From: an uncultured Lentisphaeria bacterium
Lineage (GTDB): Bacteria; Verrucomicrobiota; Lentisphaeria; JABSQK01; CAJWLW01
DNA length: 24,373 nucleotides
Direction of reading: 5' to 3'
NCBI GenBank assembly: GCA_913042885.1
Contig: CAJWLW010000038.1
Location: forward strand, 1-24,373
Part shown: one piece after another, positions 1 to 9,100 of the stretch
Numbering within the stretch: the stretch's first letter is position 1
Layout of the letters: the number at the start of each line of letters is the position of its first letter
The notes under the pieces: model-generated
The model's database searches: none
What the model was told of the DNA's origin: nothing
Seen by the model: only the letters and a program-made list of their open reading frames with translations
Position numbers and translations under genes: made by a program

Positions 1-226
1 AACCGGATATCAACTGCGGGATGTAGCCGCCGGCGGCCTGATGGGAAGCGCCGGTTACCGTGGCGCTGCCGATCCCGCCGACGCTGTCGTGGAGGGTGTA
101 GGTCGAGCCGGTCTTATTCAGTCCGCCCTGGGACAGGGTAGTAGGGCATAGTTCCGCGCCAGAAGCCGGTATGCACAATGCCACTACGCAAATCGCGATT
201 GTAAGGCTGAAGAAAATGCGTGCCAT
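1..226 (-). CDS. Start of a secreted protein of unknown function, cut by the window edge
   Basis: The reading frame starts at ATG 226-224 and runs off the left edge, so only about 75 N-terminal residues are visible. An AGGAG ribosome site lies just upstream, which supports this start. Residues 1-23 form a typical export signal: a basic MAR start, a hydrophobic run FFSLTIAICVVALCIP, then ASGAE. The mature part contains SVGGIG and ends in GGYIPQL. This resembles the N-terminal part of large exported proteins common in PVC bacteria, but I cannot assign a family. It is transcribed divergently from the sialidase-fold lipoprotein gene. A partial protein this short gives no basis for naming a function. 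Confidence 0.6.
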   Translation of the reverse strand, partial: MARIFFSLTIAICVVALCIPASGAELCPTTLSQGGLNKTGSTYTLHDSVGGIGSATVTGASHQAAGGYIPQLISG

Positions 227-672
227 GAGAACTCCTGCTTTGTTGAAACGTGAATCTTCGGACAAATCTGCGTATTCACATCGAATACCGCGACAAATTC
301 GCCAATTAACTGTACTGGTATAAGGAATTTTGCAGGCAATTGCAAGGGAAAAATATTTCCCTTTTGCTCCTTAACCCGGACGTCCAGCAGGGACGCGGCA
401 CGAGAACCTGCCAGCGTCAGAAATTCGGTCATGATCACGTCGTCACTGGTCGTCGTGAGTTCGCGATTCTATTTGCCGCGTCCGGCTGCATGGGCATAGC
501 TGCCTGGCTTGCCAATCGGCTTGATCAATTGTGTCGCAACTATCGTGGCTCCAGTATGATATCGCTCACGGTGGACTGGATTTTAAGGCGCTCGTATCAA
601 TCATCACGCTTGTAACCGCTTGGCAGACGTGTCACCTTCATTTGCTCAATCAGCCTTAAAAGTGGTATTAAG
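227..672. other. Intergenic region between divergent genes
   Basis: This 446-base stretch separates the minus-strand gene at 226 from the lipoprotein gene at 673. Apart from the candidate minus-strand promoter at 317-345 I see no convincing gene. Short open frames exist on both strands but have no recognisable product and no good ribosome site. It probably carries promoters for both flanking genes. A plus-strand TATGAT at 555-560 is a weak -10 candidate without a good -35. Confidence 0.5.
317..345 (-). promoter_or_regulatory. Possible sigma-70-type promoter for the leftmost gene
   Basis: On the minus strand a TTGCAA box (345-340) is followed after exactly 17 bases by TATACC (322-317), about 90 bases upstream of the ATG at 226. 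Spacing is ideal but both boxes are imperfect, so this is only a suggestion. Confidence 0.3.
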
Positions 673-2505
673 ATGCGACATTATCGACTTTGGGCAACAG
701 GAATCACGTTGTGCATTACGGCCTGTTTACCCGGTTGCTCGCGCGACCCGGACGGCGCAGCTGCCCCGCCCATACGGGACCGCACACCCCCGGCCGAAGA
801 AATCGAACTACTCAAAATCACTGTCGGCGAGCCAACCAAGCTCACCTCGATGAGCCATCAGAATACCTCGGAATTGATCGTGTCGCGAACGGGAGTAGTA
901 GCTGCCCTTTATCCAAAGCCGCCCAAAGAGGTCAAGATGTATCGCGTCTCGAAAGACGGCGGTTACACCTGGGGCGAGGAGATCGACTCACCAGCCAATT
1001 GGTCCGGAGCGATGAGCATCGGGTTGAGCAGTGGCGGTGTGCTCAAGTTTCGTACAGATAATGTTCCAATTGACGGAGAGCCCGGATGGTATGAAGACAC
1101 CGTATATGAAGGCGACGACAATTTTGATTCTGACAGTTGGAAAACATGGACAACCAGGATGTATGTCTCCGATCACGCGCCGGGCTTTGATGTTTTGAAC
1201 CCGGGCATGTCCAAGGGGCCGGTCATCGAGCTTCCCGGCGGCGAGCTGCTAATGCCGATGTACGGTCAGTTCAAAGGTGACATCCAGCATCGTTCTTACG
1301 TGGCCCGTTCGACCGACCGGGCTCGCACGTGGCACTATTACGCAACCATCGATTACACGCCCGAGGATCCCAATCCGGAACTGCCGGGGCAGTATGTTGG
1401 TGCCTGCGAGCCCAGCATCACGCTCTTGCCGAACGGCGAGCTGCTGGCTGTACTGCGCAAGCAGTTGGCACATTTCCCGGGTGAATACAAGCCCTTGTAC
1501 GTGTGCTGGTCGGATGACCTGGGCAAGACTTGGACGACGCCGACGCCGACGATGCCGCACCTGATGTGTATCCAGCCCACAGTGTTCGCACTTGACAACG
1601 GCGTGGTAGCCCTTGAATACGGCCGTCCCGGCTGCCATGTGGCTTTCAGCCTCGACAACGGCCGGACCTGGCAGAACCGTGTCAGTTTCTCAAAGTTCGT
1701 GACAGACCCGAGCAAGCTCGAGCCGACACCTGAAGCGCCGGGAACGGGCTCTGGACCGAGTGTTACCGGGCAGTTCGACATGGTCAAGGTTGGCAAAAAC
1801 GGGCTGGTAGTAATCGGCAACGACGAGGAAGGCACGAAAGTGTGGCCGATCACCGTCGAGCGCGTCAGGGTGTCACCGGCACGTATGACGCTGCAGGGCC
1901 GCATCCTGGATCAGAAAGGCAATCCGGTTGCGGGCGCAGCCGTGGAATGCGGTCCCAACCGCTATGCCCTCGATTCCTGGCTGGAGGACCCCGACACAAT
2001 GGACCACTTTGGCCGTCGCCCCACGACAGTTGGCATCCCGGTATTGGGATATCGACCGATCAACAAGGCCAATGACTATCCGACCGTACAGACAGACGGG
2101 GAGGGGCACTACCGCTTTGCGTCCGTCAAGCTCGGTGAGTATGTCCTGACGGTTGAGGCCGACGATTACGCCCCGCAGTACCGGCATATCAAGGTCGGGC
2201 CAGAGGCCAAAGCGCAAGACTTCAGCATGAAAGCCGGCCGAAAGGTCTCCAAGCGCGTTGAAGATGCCGAAGGGATACCGATTGCCGGGGCGTGTGTCGT
2301 GCTCAACAACTGGCACAGCCACACCGACGCTGACGGCTTCTTCCACTGGTCGGTGGCGGCGGTGCTGCCGAAAACGGTGGCGTACAGGATAGATAAGCGG
2401 TACAGTGCAGGTATCCCCGGTTCGACAGCCATGAGGTACAGGACGTTGAAAGACACGGTTCCGCTCTCGCAAATCGATGAGCATCCGTTCACCCTGCACG
2501 AGTGA
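673..2505 (+). CDS. Sialidase-fold (BNR/Asp-box) lipoprotein with C-terminal carboxypeptidase-regulatory-like domains
   Basis: This 610-residue exported protein starts at ATG 673. Residues 1-22 are a signal peptide ending in LPGC, an approximate lipobox with Cys22, so it is probably lipid-anchored. Residues about 45-400 look like a six-bladed sialidase-type propeller. Four Asp-boxes (S-x-D-x-G-x-T-W type) are visible at about 93-100, 213-220, 280-287 and 326-333; the second lacks the Gly. From about 405 to 520 there is a carboxypeptidase-regulatory-like beta-sandwich (GRILDQKGNPVAGAAVEC, later TDGEGHYRF), and a second, more divergent unit follows from about 525. The family includes exo-sialidases and other retaining exo-glycosidases, and the substrate here cannot be told. 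The ribosome site is weak. The following GH140-like gene, 77 bases downstream, suggests a glycan-degrading operon. Confidence 0.88.
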   Translation: MRHYRLWATGITLCITACLPGCSRDPDGAAAPPIRDRTPPAEEIELLKITVGEPTKLTSMSHQNTSELIVSRTGVVAALYPKPPKEVKMYRVSKDGGYTWGEEIDSPANWSGAMSIGLSSGGVLKFRTDNVPIDGEPGWYEDTVYEGDDNFDSDSWKTWTTRMYVSDHAPGFDVLNPGMSKGPVIELPGGELLMPMYGQFKGDIQHRSYVARSTDRARTWHYYATIDYTPEDPNPELPGQYVGACEPSITLLPNGELLAVLRKQLAHFPGEYKPLYVCWSDDLGKTWTTPTPTMPHLMCIQPTVFALDNGVVALEYGRPGCHVAFSLDNGRTWQNRVSFSKFVTDPSKLEPTPEAPGTGSGPSVTGQFDMVKVGKNGLVVIGNDEEGTKVWPITVERVRVSPARMTLQGRILDQKGNPVAGAAVECGPNRYALDSWLEDPDTMDHFGRRPTTVGIPVLGYRPINKANDYPTVQTDGEGHYRFASVKLGEYVLTVEADDYAPQYRHIKVGPEAKAQDFSMKAGRKVSKRVEDAEGIPIAGACVVLNNWHSHTDADGFFHWSVAAVLPKTVAYRIDKRYSAGIPGSTAMRYRTLKDTVPLSQIDEHPFTLHE

Positions 2506-2582
2506 ATAGACAATAAAGATGCCCTGTGAATGACAAAGCCGTCTCCATCTGTGGGGTAAGGATCTTCTTGATGACGTGAATA

Positions 2583-4172
2583 ATGGCAAGTGAAATCCAG
2601 CAAAACCAGGTTATCGAGATCGTCCTGACTTCGGCCGTGGCGTATGGCGATCCGTACAACGACGTCGAACTCGACATGCTCGTCTCGGCCGGTGACGGCC
2701 AGCAACTTCGCGTGCCGGCGTTCTGGGCTGGTGACAACGTGTGGAAGGTGCGGTTTGCCGGCGATGATCCGGGCGACTACACCTACGTGACCGAGGCCAA
2801 CGTCGATACCGACGAAGGTCTGCATGGACAGACCGGAACGATCACGGTGCAACCGTACGACGGCGACAATGCGTTGTTGCGTCACGGCCGGCTCAGCATC
2901 GCTGACGATCGGCGACATTTCGAGCACAACGACGGCACCCCCTTTTTCTGGACGGGCGATACCTGGTGGATGGGCCTGACGACACGCCTCGACTGGCCCG
3001 CAGGATTCAAGGAACTCACAGACGACCGTGTGGCGAAAGGCTTCAATGTCATCCAGATCATCGCCGGCCCCCTCCCCGACATGGATGCCCGGGACCCGCG
3101 CGGCCGCAACGAAGCTGGTTTTCCGTTTGCCGAGGATTTCGAGAGGATCAACCCGGCGTATTACGAACATGCCGACGTGAAGATTGCCCATCTCGTCGAG
3201 GCCGGGCTCATGCCCTGTATCGTCGGCATGTGGGGGTTCTACCTGCCGATCATCGGGCTGGACCGCGTCAAGCGTTACTGGCGCTACCTCGTGGCCCGCT
3301 ACGGTGCGTACCCGGTTGTGTGGTGCATGTGCGGCGAAGCGGTCATGCCGTATTACCTCTCCGAATCGCAGGAGGCAGATGCCGTGCTGCAGAAACAGGG
3401 CTGGACCGAAGTCATGGCTGGTGTACGCAACATCGATCCATATAACAACCTCATCACTATTCACCCGACCCGTTCCGGGCGGGCCCAGGTGGAAGATCCG
3501 GGCCTGATGGATTTCGAAATGCTGCAGTCCGGGCACAGCGATATTGCCTCTGTCCCGCAACTCATCGACGAAGTCGCCGAGGCGGTTGGCGCCGACCCCA
3601 CAATGCCGGTCATCGAAGCGGAAATGAACTATGAGGGCATCCTCGGCCGCGCCTGGCAAAACGTGCAAAGACTGTGTTTTTATCACGCCGTCATGCGCGG
3701 CACGGCCGGCCACACATACGGGGCCAACGGTATCTGGCAGATGAGTACGGCCGAGGCACCGTATGGCCGCTCGCCCCACGGTCGCTGCTGGGGCAACATG
3801 CCCTGGCGGGAAGCATCGCAGCTGCCCGGTTCCCGCCAGGTCGGACTCGGTGGACAGTTCATGCGACGGTTCCCGTGGTGGAAACTGGAACATCGACCCG
3901 ACTGGATATCGAACACAGAGACAGATGTCCCGTACTGTGCCGTAGCCGCAGGCATCCCCGGGCAACTGCGAATCGTCTACATGCCGATGGTTTGGAATGC
4001 CTGCCCGGTCATTGGTATCGAGCCGGCCGTTGCATACACGGCGTATTGGTTCGATCCGGTTACCGGTGAGGATTTCGACATCGGCGCGGTACAGCCCGCC
4101 GAGGACGGTTCATGGACTGCGCCGCTGCCGCCGGAATGTCACGACTGGTTACTGGTGTTGGAGAATGTTTGA
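2583..4172 (+). CDS. DUF4038 / GH140-like glycoside hydrolase with N-terminal DUF5060-like domain
   Basis: The protein has 529 residues in three parts. An N-terminal beta-sandwich (about 8-90, with VPAFWAGDNVWKVRF and DPGDYTY) looks like DUF5060. A TIM barrel (about 105-425) begins DGTPFFWTGDTWW, the hallmark of DUF4038 proteins related to GH140 apiosidase. A C-terminal beta domain (about 440-527) is of the type annotated as putative collagen-binding domain. Glu252 in CMCGEAV and Glu345 in VIEAEMNYEG sit where catalytic acids are expected near barrel strands 4 and 7; this is inferred from position. A stop codon at 2577-2579 fixes the start at 2583, and no signal peptide follows, so the enzyme may be cytoplasmic, unlike its neighbours. 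Likely role: hydrolysis of plant or algal oligosaccharides; substrate unknown. Confidence 0.88.
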   Translation: MASEIQQNQVIEIVLTSAVAYGDPYNDVELDMLVSAGDGQQLRVPAFWAGDNVWKVRFAGDDPGDYTYVTEANVDTDEGLHGQTGTITVQPYDGDNALLRHGRLSIADDRRHFEHNDGTPFFWTGDTWWMGLTTRLDWPAGFKELTDDRVAKGFNVIQIIAGPLPDMDARDPRGRNEAGFPFAEDFERINPAYYEHADVKIAHLVEAGLMPCIVGMWGFYLPIIGLDRVKRYWRYLVARYGAYPVVWCMCGEAVMPYYLSESQEADAVLQKQGWTEVMAGVRNIDPYNNLITIHPTRSGRAQVEDPGLMDFEMLQSGHSDIASVPQLIDEVAEAVGADPTMPVIEAEMNYEGILGRAWQNVQRLCFYHAVMRGTAGHTYGANGIWQMSTAEAPYGRSPHGRCWGNMPWREASQLPGSRQVGLGGQFMRRFPWWKLEHRPDWISNTETDVPYCAVAAGIPGQLRIVYMPMVWNACPVIGIEPAVAYTAYWFDPVTGEDFDIGAVQPAEDGSWTAPLPPECHDWLLVLENV

Positions 4173-4286
4173 TGAGAATGGCCCTGCCGGATTTTCCATT
4201 GGACAAGGCGCGATACGTGTTTGCGTTCACGTAACCCTCGAACATTCTTCCTTCCAACCCTCAAACATCAAACATTATCCCCCCCT

Positions 4287-5102
4287 ATGAATACATCCGT
4301 CACACCCGAGCAGATCGACCACTACCAGCGCGACGGCTTCGTCGTTGTCGATGATTTTCTCTCATCCGGCGAACTGACCGACTTGATCGCGGCCGTGACG
4401 GATGCGGTCGAAGCGATAGGCCGCAAGCGACTCGCAGTCGAAGGCAACGACGATTATGAAGATGTCGACTCGTATTACAGCAAGGTCTTCCTGCAGCGGA
4501 TCAATCTGTGGAAGATCAATAAAACGATCGCCGACTGCTTCCGCAATCCGGAGCTCGGCAGGATGCTGTGCCGGCTGGCCAGGGTCGACGGCTTCCGCAT
4601 ATGGCACGATCACACCCTGCAGAAACTGCCGTGGGCCAACCCGACCTCCTGGCATGTCGACGGCCCGAACTGGTCTTTTCATTCCCGCGATGTGCTGTCG
4701 GTATGGATCGCCCTGGACGCGGCCACGATTCAAAACGGCTGCATGTATTTTCTCCCGGGCACCCACAAGACCGCGGAGTTTGAACGCAACGCCGGCTTCG
4801 GGCCGCAGGTGGGGGCGCTGTTCGATGTCTATCCCGAATGGCGTGAGATCGAGGCGGTGCCGATTGAATTGAAAGCCGGCTCGGCCAGCATCCACAACGG
4901 CCTGCTGGCCCACGGCGCCGGTCCCAACATGACGCCGCATTCGCGGCGGGCGATGGCTTGCATCTACATGCCGGACGGGTCGACGTTCAACGGTGTTCAG
5001 AACATACTCTCGAAAGAACAGGCAGCGCGCTGGAAGATCGGCGACGTCCTCGACGATGAGGAGATCGTACCGTTGGTCTGGAGGAATAAGGGGGAAGATT
5101 GA
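4287..5102 (+). CDS. Phytanoyl-CoA dioxygenase (PhyH) family Fe(II)/2-oxoglutarate oxygenase
   Basis: The protein has 271 residues and is complete for the family. The frame is open upstream, but homology-like sequence starts at MNTSVTPEQIDHYQRDGFVV, the usual PhyH beginning, so ATG 4287 is chosen. Iron-binding residues are visible: His123-x-Asp125 in SWHVDGP and the distal His209 in GLLAHGAGPN. Arg220 or Arg221 in HSRRAMAC follows and would hold 2-oxoglutarate. There is no signal peptide, so it is cytoplasmic. Family members hydroxylate diverse small molecules and are numerous in PVC bacteria; the substrate cannot be read from sequence. The gap to the upstream GH140-like gene is 114 bases, and no clear ribosome site is seen before the ATG. 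Confidence 0.92.
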   Translation: MNTSVTPEQIDHYQRDGFVVVDDFLSSGELTDLIAAVTDAVEAIGRKRLAVEGNDDYEDVDSYYSKVFLQRINLWKINKTIADCFRNPELGRMLCRLARVDGFRIWHDHTLQKLPWANPTSWHVDGPNWSFHSRDVLSVWIALDAATIQNGCMYFLPGTHKTAEFERNAGFGPQVGALFDVYPEWREIEAVPIELKAGSASIHNGLLAHGAGPNMTPHSRRAMACIYMPDGSTFNGVQNILSKEQAARWKIGDVLDDEEIVPLVWRNKGED

Positions 5103-5215
5103 CCATCCCCTGTCACGCTGTCATAAGCCTGATGAAGTCCATGAGTTTGTCGAATGGTCAATCTCTTCGGTTCCGCTCACGCTGCTTGATTCCGGGGTGA
5201 TTCAAGGTTAGCTCT

Positions 5216-5229
5216 CATACGAGCGTATG
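5216..5229. promoter_or_regulatory. Perfect palindrome upstream of the pseudopilin gene
   Basis: CATACG-AG-CGTATG, two 6-base arms separated by two bases, lies 31 bases before the pseudopilin ATG. It could be an operator half-site pair; short palindromes also occur by chance. Confidence 0.3.
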
Positions 5230-5260
5230 CTCACTCACACGCACGTGCAGAGGCCTGGCG

Positions 5261-6016
5261 ATGCGCCGAAAAAAACAGGTGTTTACCCTCATCGAGCTGC
5301 TGGTCGTTATTGCGATCATCGCAATACTGGCGGCCATGCTGCTGCCGGCGCTGCAGAATGCCAAGGAACAGGCCTGGCGCGCTGTTTGCATGAACCAGGT
5401 CAACCAGATCATGATCGGGCTGATTTCCTATCATGATGACTTTCAGATGATCCCGCCGCAAGCTGACAACGGCCCGCCTTCTTTGCCGACCTACGACGAA
5501 ACCATGGCTATCGTACTCGTTTATAATCACATGGCGGCTGGTATCGGCCTTCTCTATCACGAGGGCTATGTCCCGGCACATGAGGTGTTCTGGTGCCCGT
5601 CCACACCGTTCCCCTATACAAGCGGTCGATCCAAAAAAGAACACGTGGAAAGTTTTATAGCGAAGGCACCGACCGAGAATTCCAGCAGCTCATATGTCTA
5701 TCGAGTCCGCACCGGCTACAGGGTCTCCGGCGGCCTGGGCACGGTCAGTGGCGGCCAGACCATTGTCGAGATTACTGCCAGGGATTTTGCCAGCAATCTC
5801 TCCGCCGTGATGGATATTCATGCCTATCCGCTGGGCATCATACCAGTCGAGCCCTGGCATTCGATCCACAAGGTCGGATTCAATGCCGGCTACTGGGACG
5901 GACACGTCGGGTGGATTTCCGATCCCGACGCGTCCCATTCAGGGTGGTTTGAAAACTGGCCGCCCAATTTTTTATTGCCGCAACAGACATTCGCCTGGCT
6001 TGCGGATAACCAGTAA
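5261..6016 (+). CDS. Type II secretion/type IV pilin-like pseudopilin with H-X9-DG domain
   Basis: This 251-residue protein has a class III signal: MRRKKQV followed by [16 protein letters not shown]. That is a basic leader, a processing site before Phe8, the conserved Glu at mature position 5 (Glu12), and a long hydrophobic helix. The residue before the cleavage site is Val instead of the classical Gly, which is frequent variation in PVC proteins. Near the C-terminus His203 is followed by exactly nine residues and Asp213-Gly214, the prepilin processing-associated H-X9-DG motif. AGAGG at 5249-5253 gives a well-spaced ribosome site. Such proteins are highly multiplied in Lentisphaerota and Planctomycetota genomes; their role in pseudopili or surface display of substrate-binding modules is unproven. 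Confidence 0.92.
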   Translation: MRRKKQVFTLIELLVVIAIIAILAAMLLPALQNAKEQAWRAVCMNQVNQIMIGLISYHDDFQMIPPQADNGPPSLPTYDETMAIVLVYNHMAAGIGLLYHEGYVPAHEVFWCPSTPFPYTSGRSKKEHVESFIAKAPTENSSSSYVYRVRTGYRVSGGLGTVSGGQTIVEITARDFASNLSAVMDIHAYPLGIIPVEPWHSIHKVGFNAGYWDGHVGWISDPDASHSGWFENWPPNFLLPQQTFAWLADNQ

Positions 6017-6030
6017 CCTTCAATCCTGCT

Positions 6031-6075
6031 GATCTTGCGCGGGTATTACGGCCATACGATTCGATGCGCAAGATC
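6031..6075. terminator. Long-stem inverted repeat after the pseudopilin gene
   Basis: GATCTTGCGC (6031-6040) is perfectly complementary to GCGCAAGATC (6066-6075) across a 25-base loop that holds a short GTAT/ATAC pairing. It starts 14 bases after the pseudopilin stop. No T-run follows, so it may be a factor-dependent terminator, an mRNA-stabilising hairpin or an operator for the next gene. Confidence 0.4.
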
Positions 6076-6165
6076 GGATTCACTGGTGGTATTTGACTTC
6101 CCCTGAGCAACTATTAATCTGCGTCATTCAATGCACCATTCCCACTGAACACCCGCCTGCCTGTC

Positions 6166-9100
6166 ATGTGCCGATCCAGCGTAAAAAAAACGGTTGCGAC
6201 GACCGCGGTGTTGCTGTCCGCCTTTGTTGCCGCAGCAGACGACATCCGTCTCGACGTCACGGGTGGCAAGGTGGATGTGGAGGGCTGGGTTGCCGAGGCC
6301 ACACTGGACCTGGCGACGGCGGCCCGGTTGCTCGGGTGGCCCGGCAAACCCGACCAGATCGCGATCATCGAGTACGCCGGCCGGCGCGCCAAACCGGTAC
6401 AACATCAGGTCGACCGTGCCACGGGCGACGGCATGTATACGGTTTCCTGGCGGATCCCGGGAACGCTGGCAGCCAGCCAAACCAGACGGTTCCTGCTGCG
6501 CTTCGATACCTCCCCCGTCATCGGCACGCCTGGCACCGCCATCGACGTAGCGACCAGCGGGAACACCCTGGTTGTCAACAACGGCGACATCACGTTGGAA
6601 CACCAGCGTGAGATTGGCGGGTTTATCAGCCGGGTGACCGTCGCCGAGGCAACCGGTGCTCTGTCGTGGCACGACAAGGTCTATGACGGCACCGCCTATT
6701 ACCTGCCGACGCATGAAGCCGAACGGATGGAGGTCACCGCCGCGGGTCCTCTACGTGTCGTGATCGAGACGGCAAGCGTGTACCTGGGGGTCAACGGCGA
6801 ACAGCCACCGTCGAAACCGCGTGCCGTTTACCGCTTCACCAATTACGCCGGGCTGCCGATTACCGTCGTCGAGGCGCTGGTCACACAGGAATTTGCACAG
6901 CAGTGGAAATCATTGCATTTCATTGAAATGGGGACTGGTGGGGCTGGCTTCACGAACATCGCGACGGACGGTCGTGGCGGCAGGCTCGAGCAGACGGGGA
7001 GATTTTTTGCGGGCGCGAAATGGGGTGCGGTCTATAACGAGCAGTTGTTGATAGCCATGTGTACCGCAACACAACCCGGAGCCTACGACGGTGGCGGCGG
7101 CAAGCATTACCTGCAATATCTGCGCAGCGGCACGGCGTCAATGACGACGCTCGCCTATCGTTGGAAGGACGCAATCTTTTGGGGCCCGGGTGGCCAGGCG
7201 CTGGAAGATCGAACCGTCCAGCGCTGGCACGAGATCCTGGCGGCGCCGCCGACAGTTCAGGTCCACTTTTCAACACTGGCAACGCGGCTCGAGGCTGTCA
7301 CCCGGATAGTGAACGTGAAAGAACGGGCATTGGACAAGCTTTCGGGCAAGGATTGGGCCGTCGCACATGTCGGCATGACGCTGGCTCGCGGCGGGGCTGC
7401 GGCGGCCGGGAAAAAAATTACGGGAGGATCGTTCAGAGAAACGCTCAGCGCCATCGAGTCGTGCGAGCAGGCGCTCAACGCCAACAGCAGCGAAGCGGAA
7501 CTCGCACAGACCGGATCGGGGTTGGCAGGACTTGTACTCGGGCACCCGTATCTCGGCAATGACAAGGCGGTATACCTCTTTGCCAGGCCGGAACACGGTG
7601 CCGGGCTGATGAGCATCTATGACCGCGCAGGCTCGCGTGAGTTCCTGAGCATTGACCCCGTGCACGCGACCTTGTGGGAGGCCACTGTCAAGACGGAGGC
7701 GGGCGGGGCTTCCTTCGCCAACAACGCACAGCCCTGCACGGTGACGTTCAACACCGACGCGGCTGGCGGGCAATTGCTTTTTGAATGGTCCGAACACGCT
7801 GCCGTCGACGTGGTGCTGCGACTGGGCGTTGGCGAGGCGCTGCTTCGCGGTCGTATCGAGGCAACTATTGACGAAGATAAACCGTCAGGATTCGTCTCTG
7901 TCGCGTTCCCTGTCGTCAAGGGGATCAAGCCGTTGTCGCCCGAGTCACAGCGGGACACGATCCTGGACACTGGGCGGTTCGGGCGTGAGCGGCCGTCGCC
8001 TTTACTGAGCAGCAAAGTTCACAACATCGAATGTCCCCCCGGCATGCAGTTCACAGCGCTGACTGGCGACGGTCTGGGGTTTTATTTCGGCGAAGAAGAC
8101 GGCCTTGCCAGTCGCAAGCAACTGTCCTGGGCCGCCGCCGGTGACTCGTTGAACTTCTCTATTGTCCATGCCGTTCTGGGTTGGGGCGGCGACCGGCCGG
8201 TGCGCACTTATCGTTCGCCCGGACACGTCGTCCTCGGCCCGTTCCGCGGCGACTGGTACGACGCAGCCAGAATCTATCGCAAGTGGGCGATCACCGCGCC
8301 GTGGTGCGCCAAGGGGCGGATCCACGAACGTGCGGACTACCCGAAATGGCTGATCAAAGCGCCGTATTGGTCAATCGGATATTTGCAGCATGAAAAGGAT
8401 ATCGAGGACGAACTGAATAAGCAGGCATTTTATGAAATCCCCACGATGGTCGCCCATGTTTACAATTATTTCTTCACCAGGCACCTGGATGACCGGTATC
8501 CGGAGTATTTTCCGCCGAAGCTTGGGTCGGCAGGGTTCACTGCGGCGATTGAGCGCCTGCAATCCAACGGTGTCCGGGTCGTGCCCTACGTCAACGGCAG
8601 CATGTGGGACATGGATACCGACAGCTACCGCATGGAAGATGCCGAGCGCCGAGGGGCGATCTGGATGTCGGCCGACGGGAATCTGAACATCACTACCAGC
8701 TACGGCGGTGGCTCTTCGCTGGCGACGATGTGCCCGGGCAGTGCGATCTGGCGGGAGAAGTTGTCGGCCATCACCAGCGAGTTGGTCGGGAGATATGGCG
8801 CCGACGGGGTTTATTTCGATTTCCTGACGGATCACCGGGGTGACTGTTACAACCCGGAGCACGGCCACCCCATCTGTGGCGGCAACTTCTGGGCAAAAGC
8901 GGTCCACGATCTTTACGCAGGGGCCCGGGCTGCTGCCAAAGAACGCAACCCCGAGGCGATGATCACGGGCGAGGGCATCGGTGAATTCTGCATCGATGTC
9001 CACGACACATTCCTTTCTCTCGGCGAGTCCGGCTCTACGGCGCCGTTGTTCCTGGCGGTCTATCACGGCTACACCAACGTCTACGGCGGTATCTACAACA

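Noticed and set aside
2166..3965. Long minus-strand open frame (about 600 codons) across the sialidase-fold and GH140-like genes
   Set aside because: It is antisense to two clear protein families, has no recognisable domain and is explained by GC-rich codon use.
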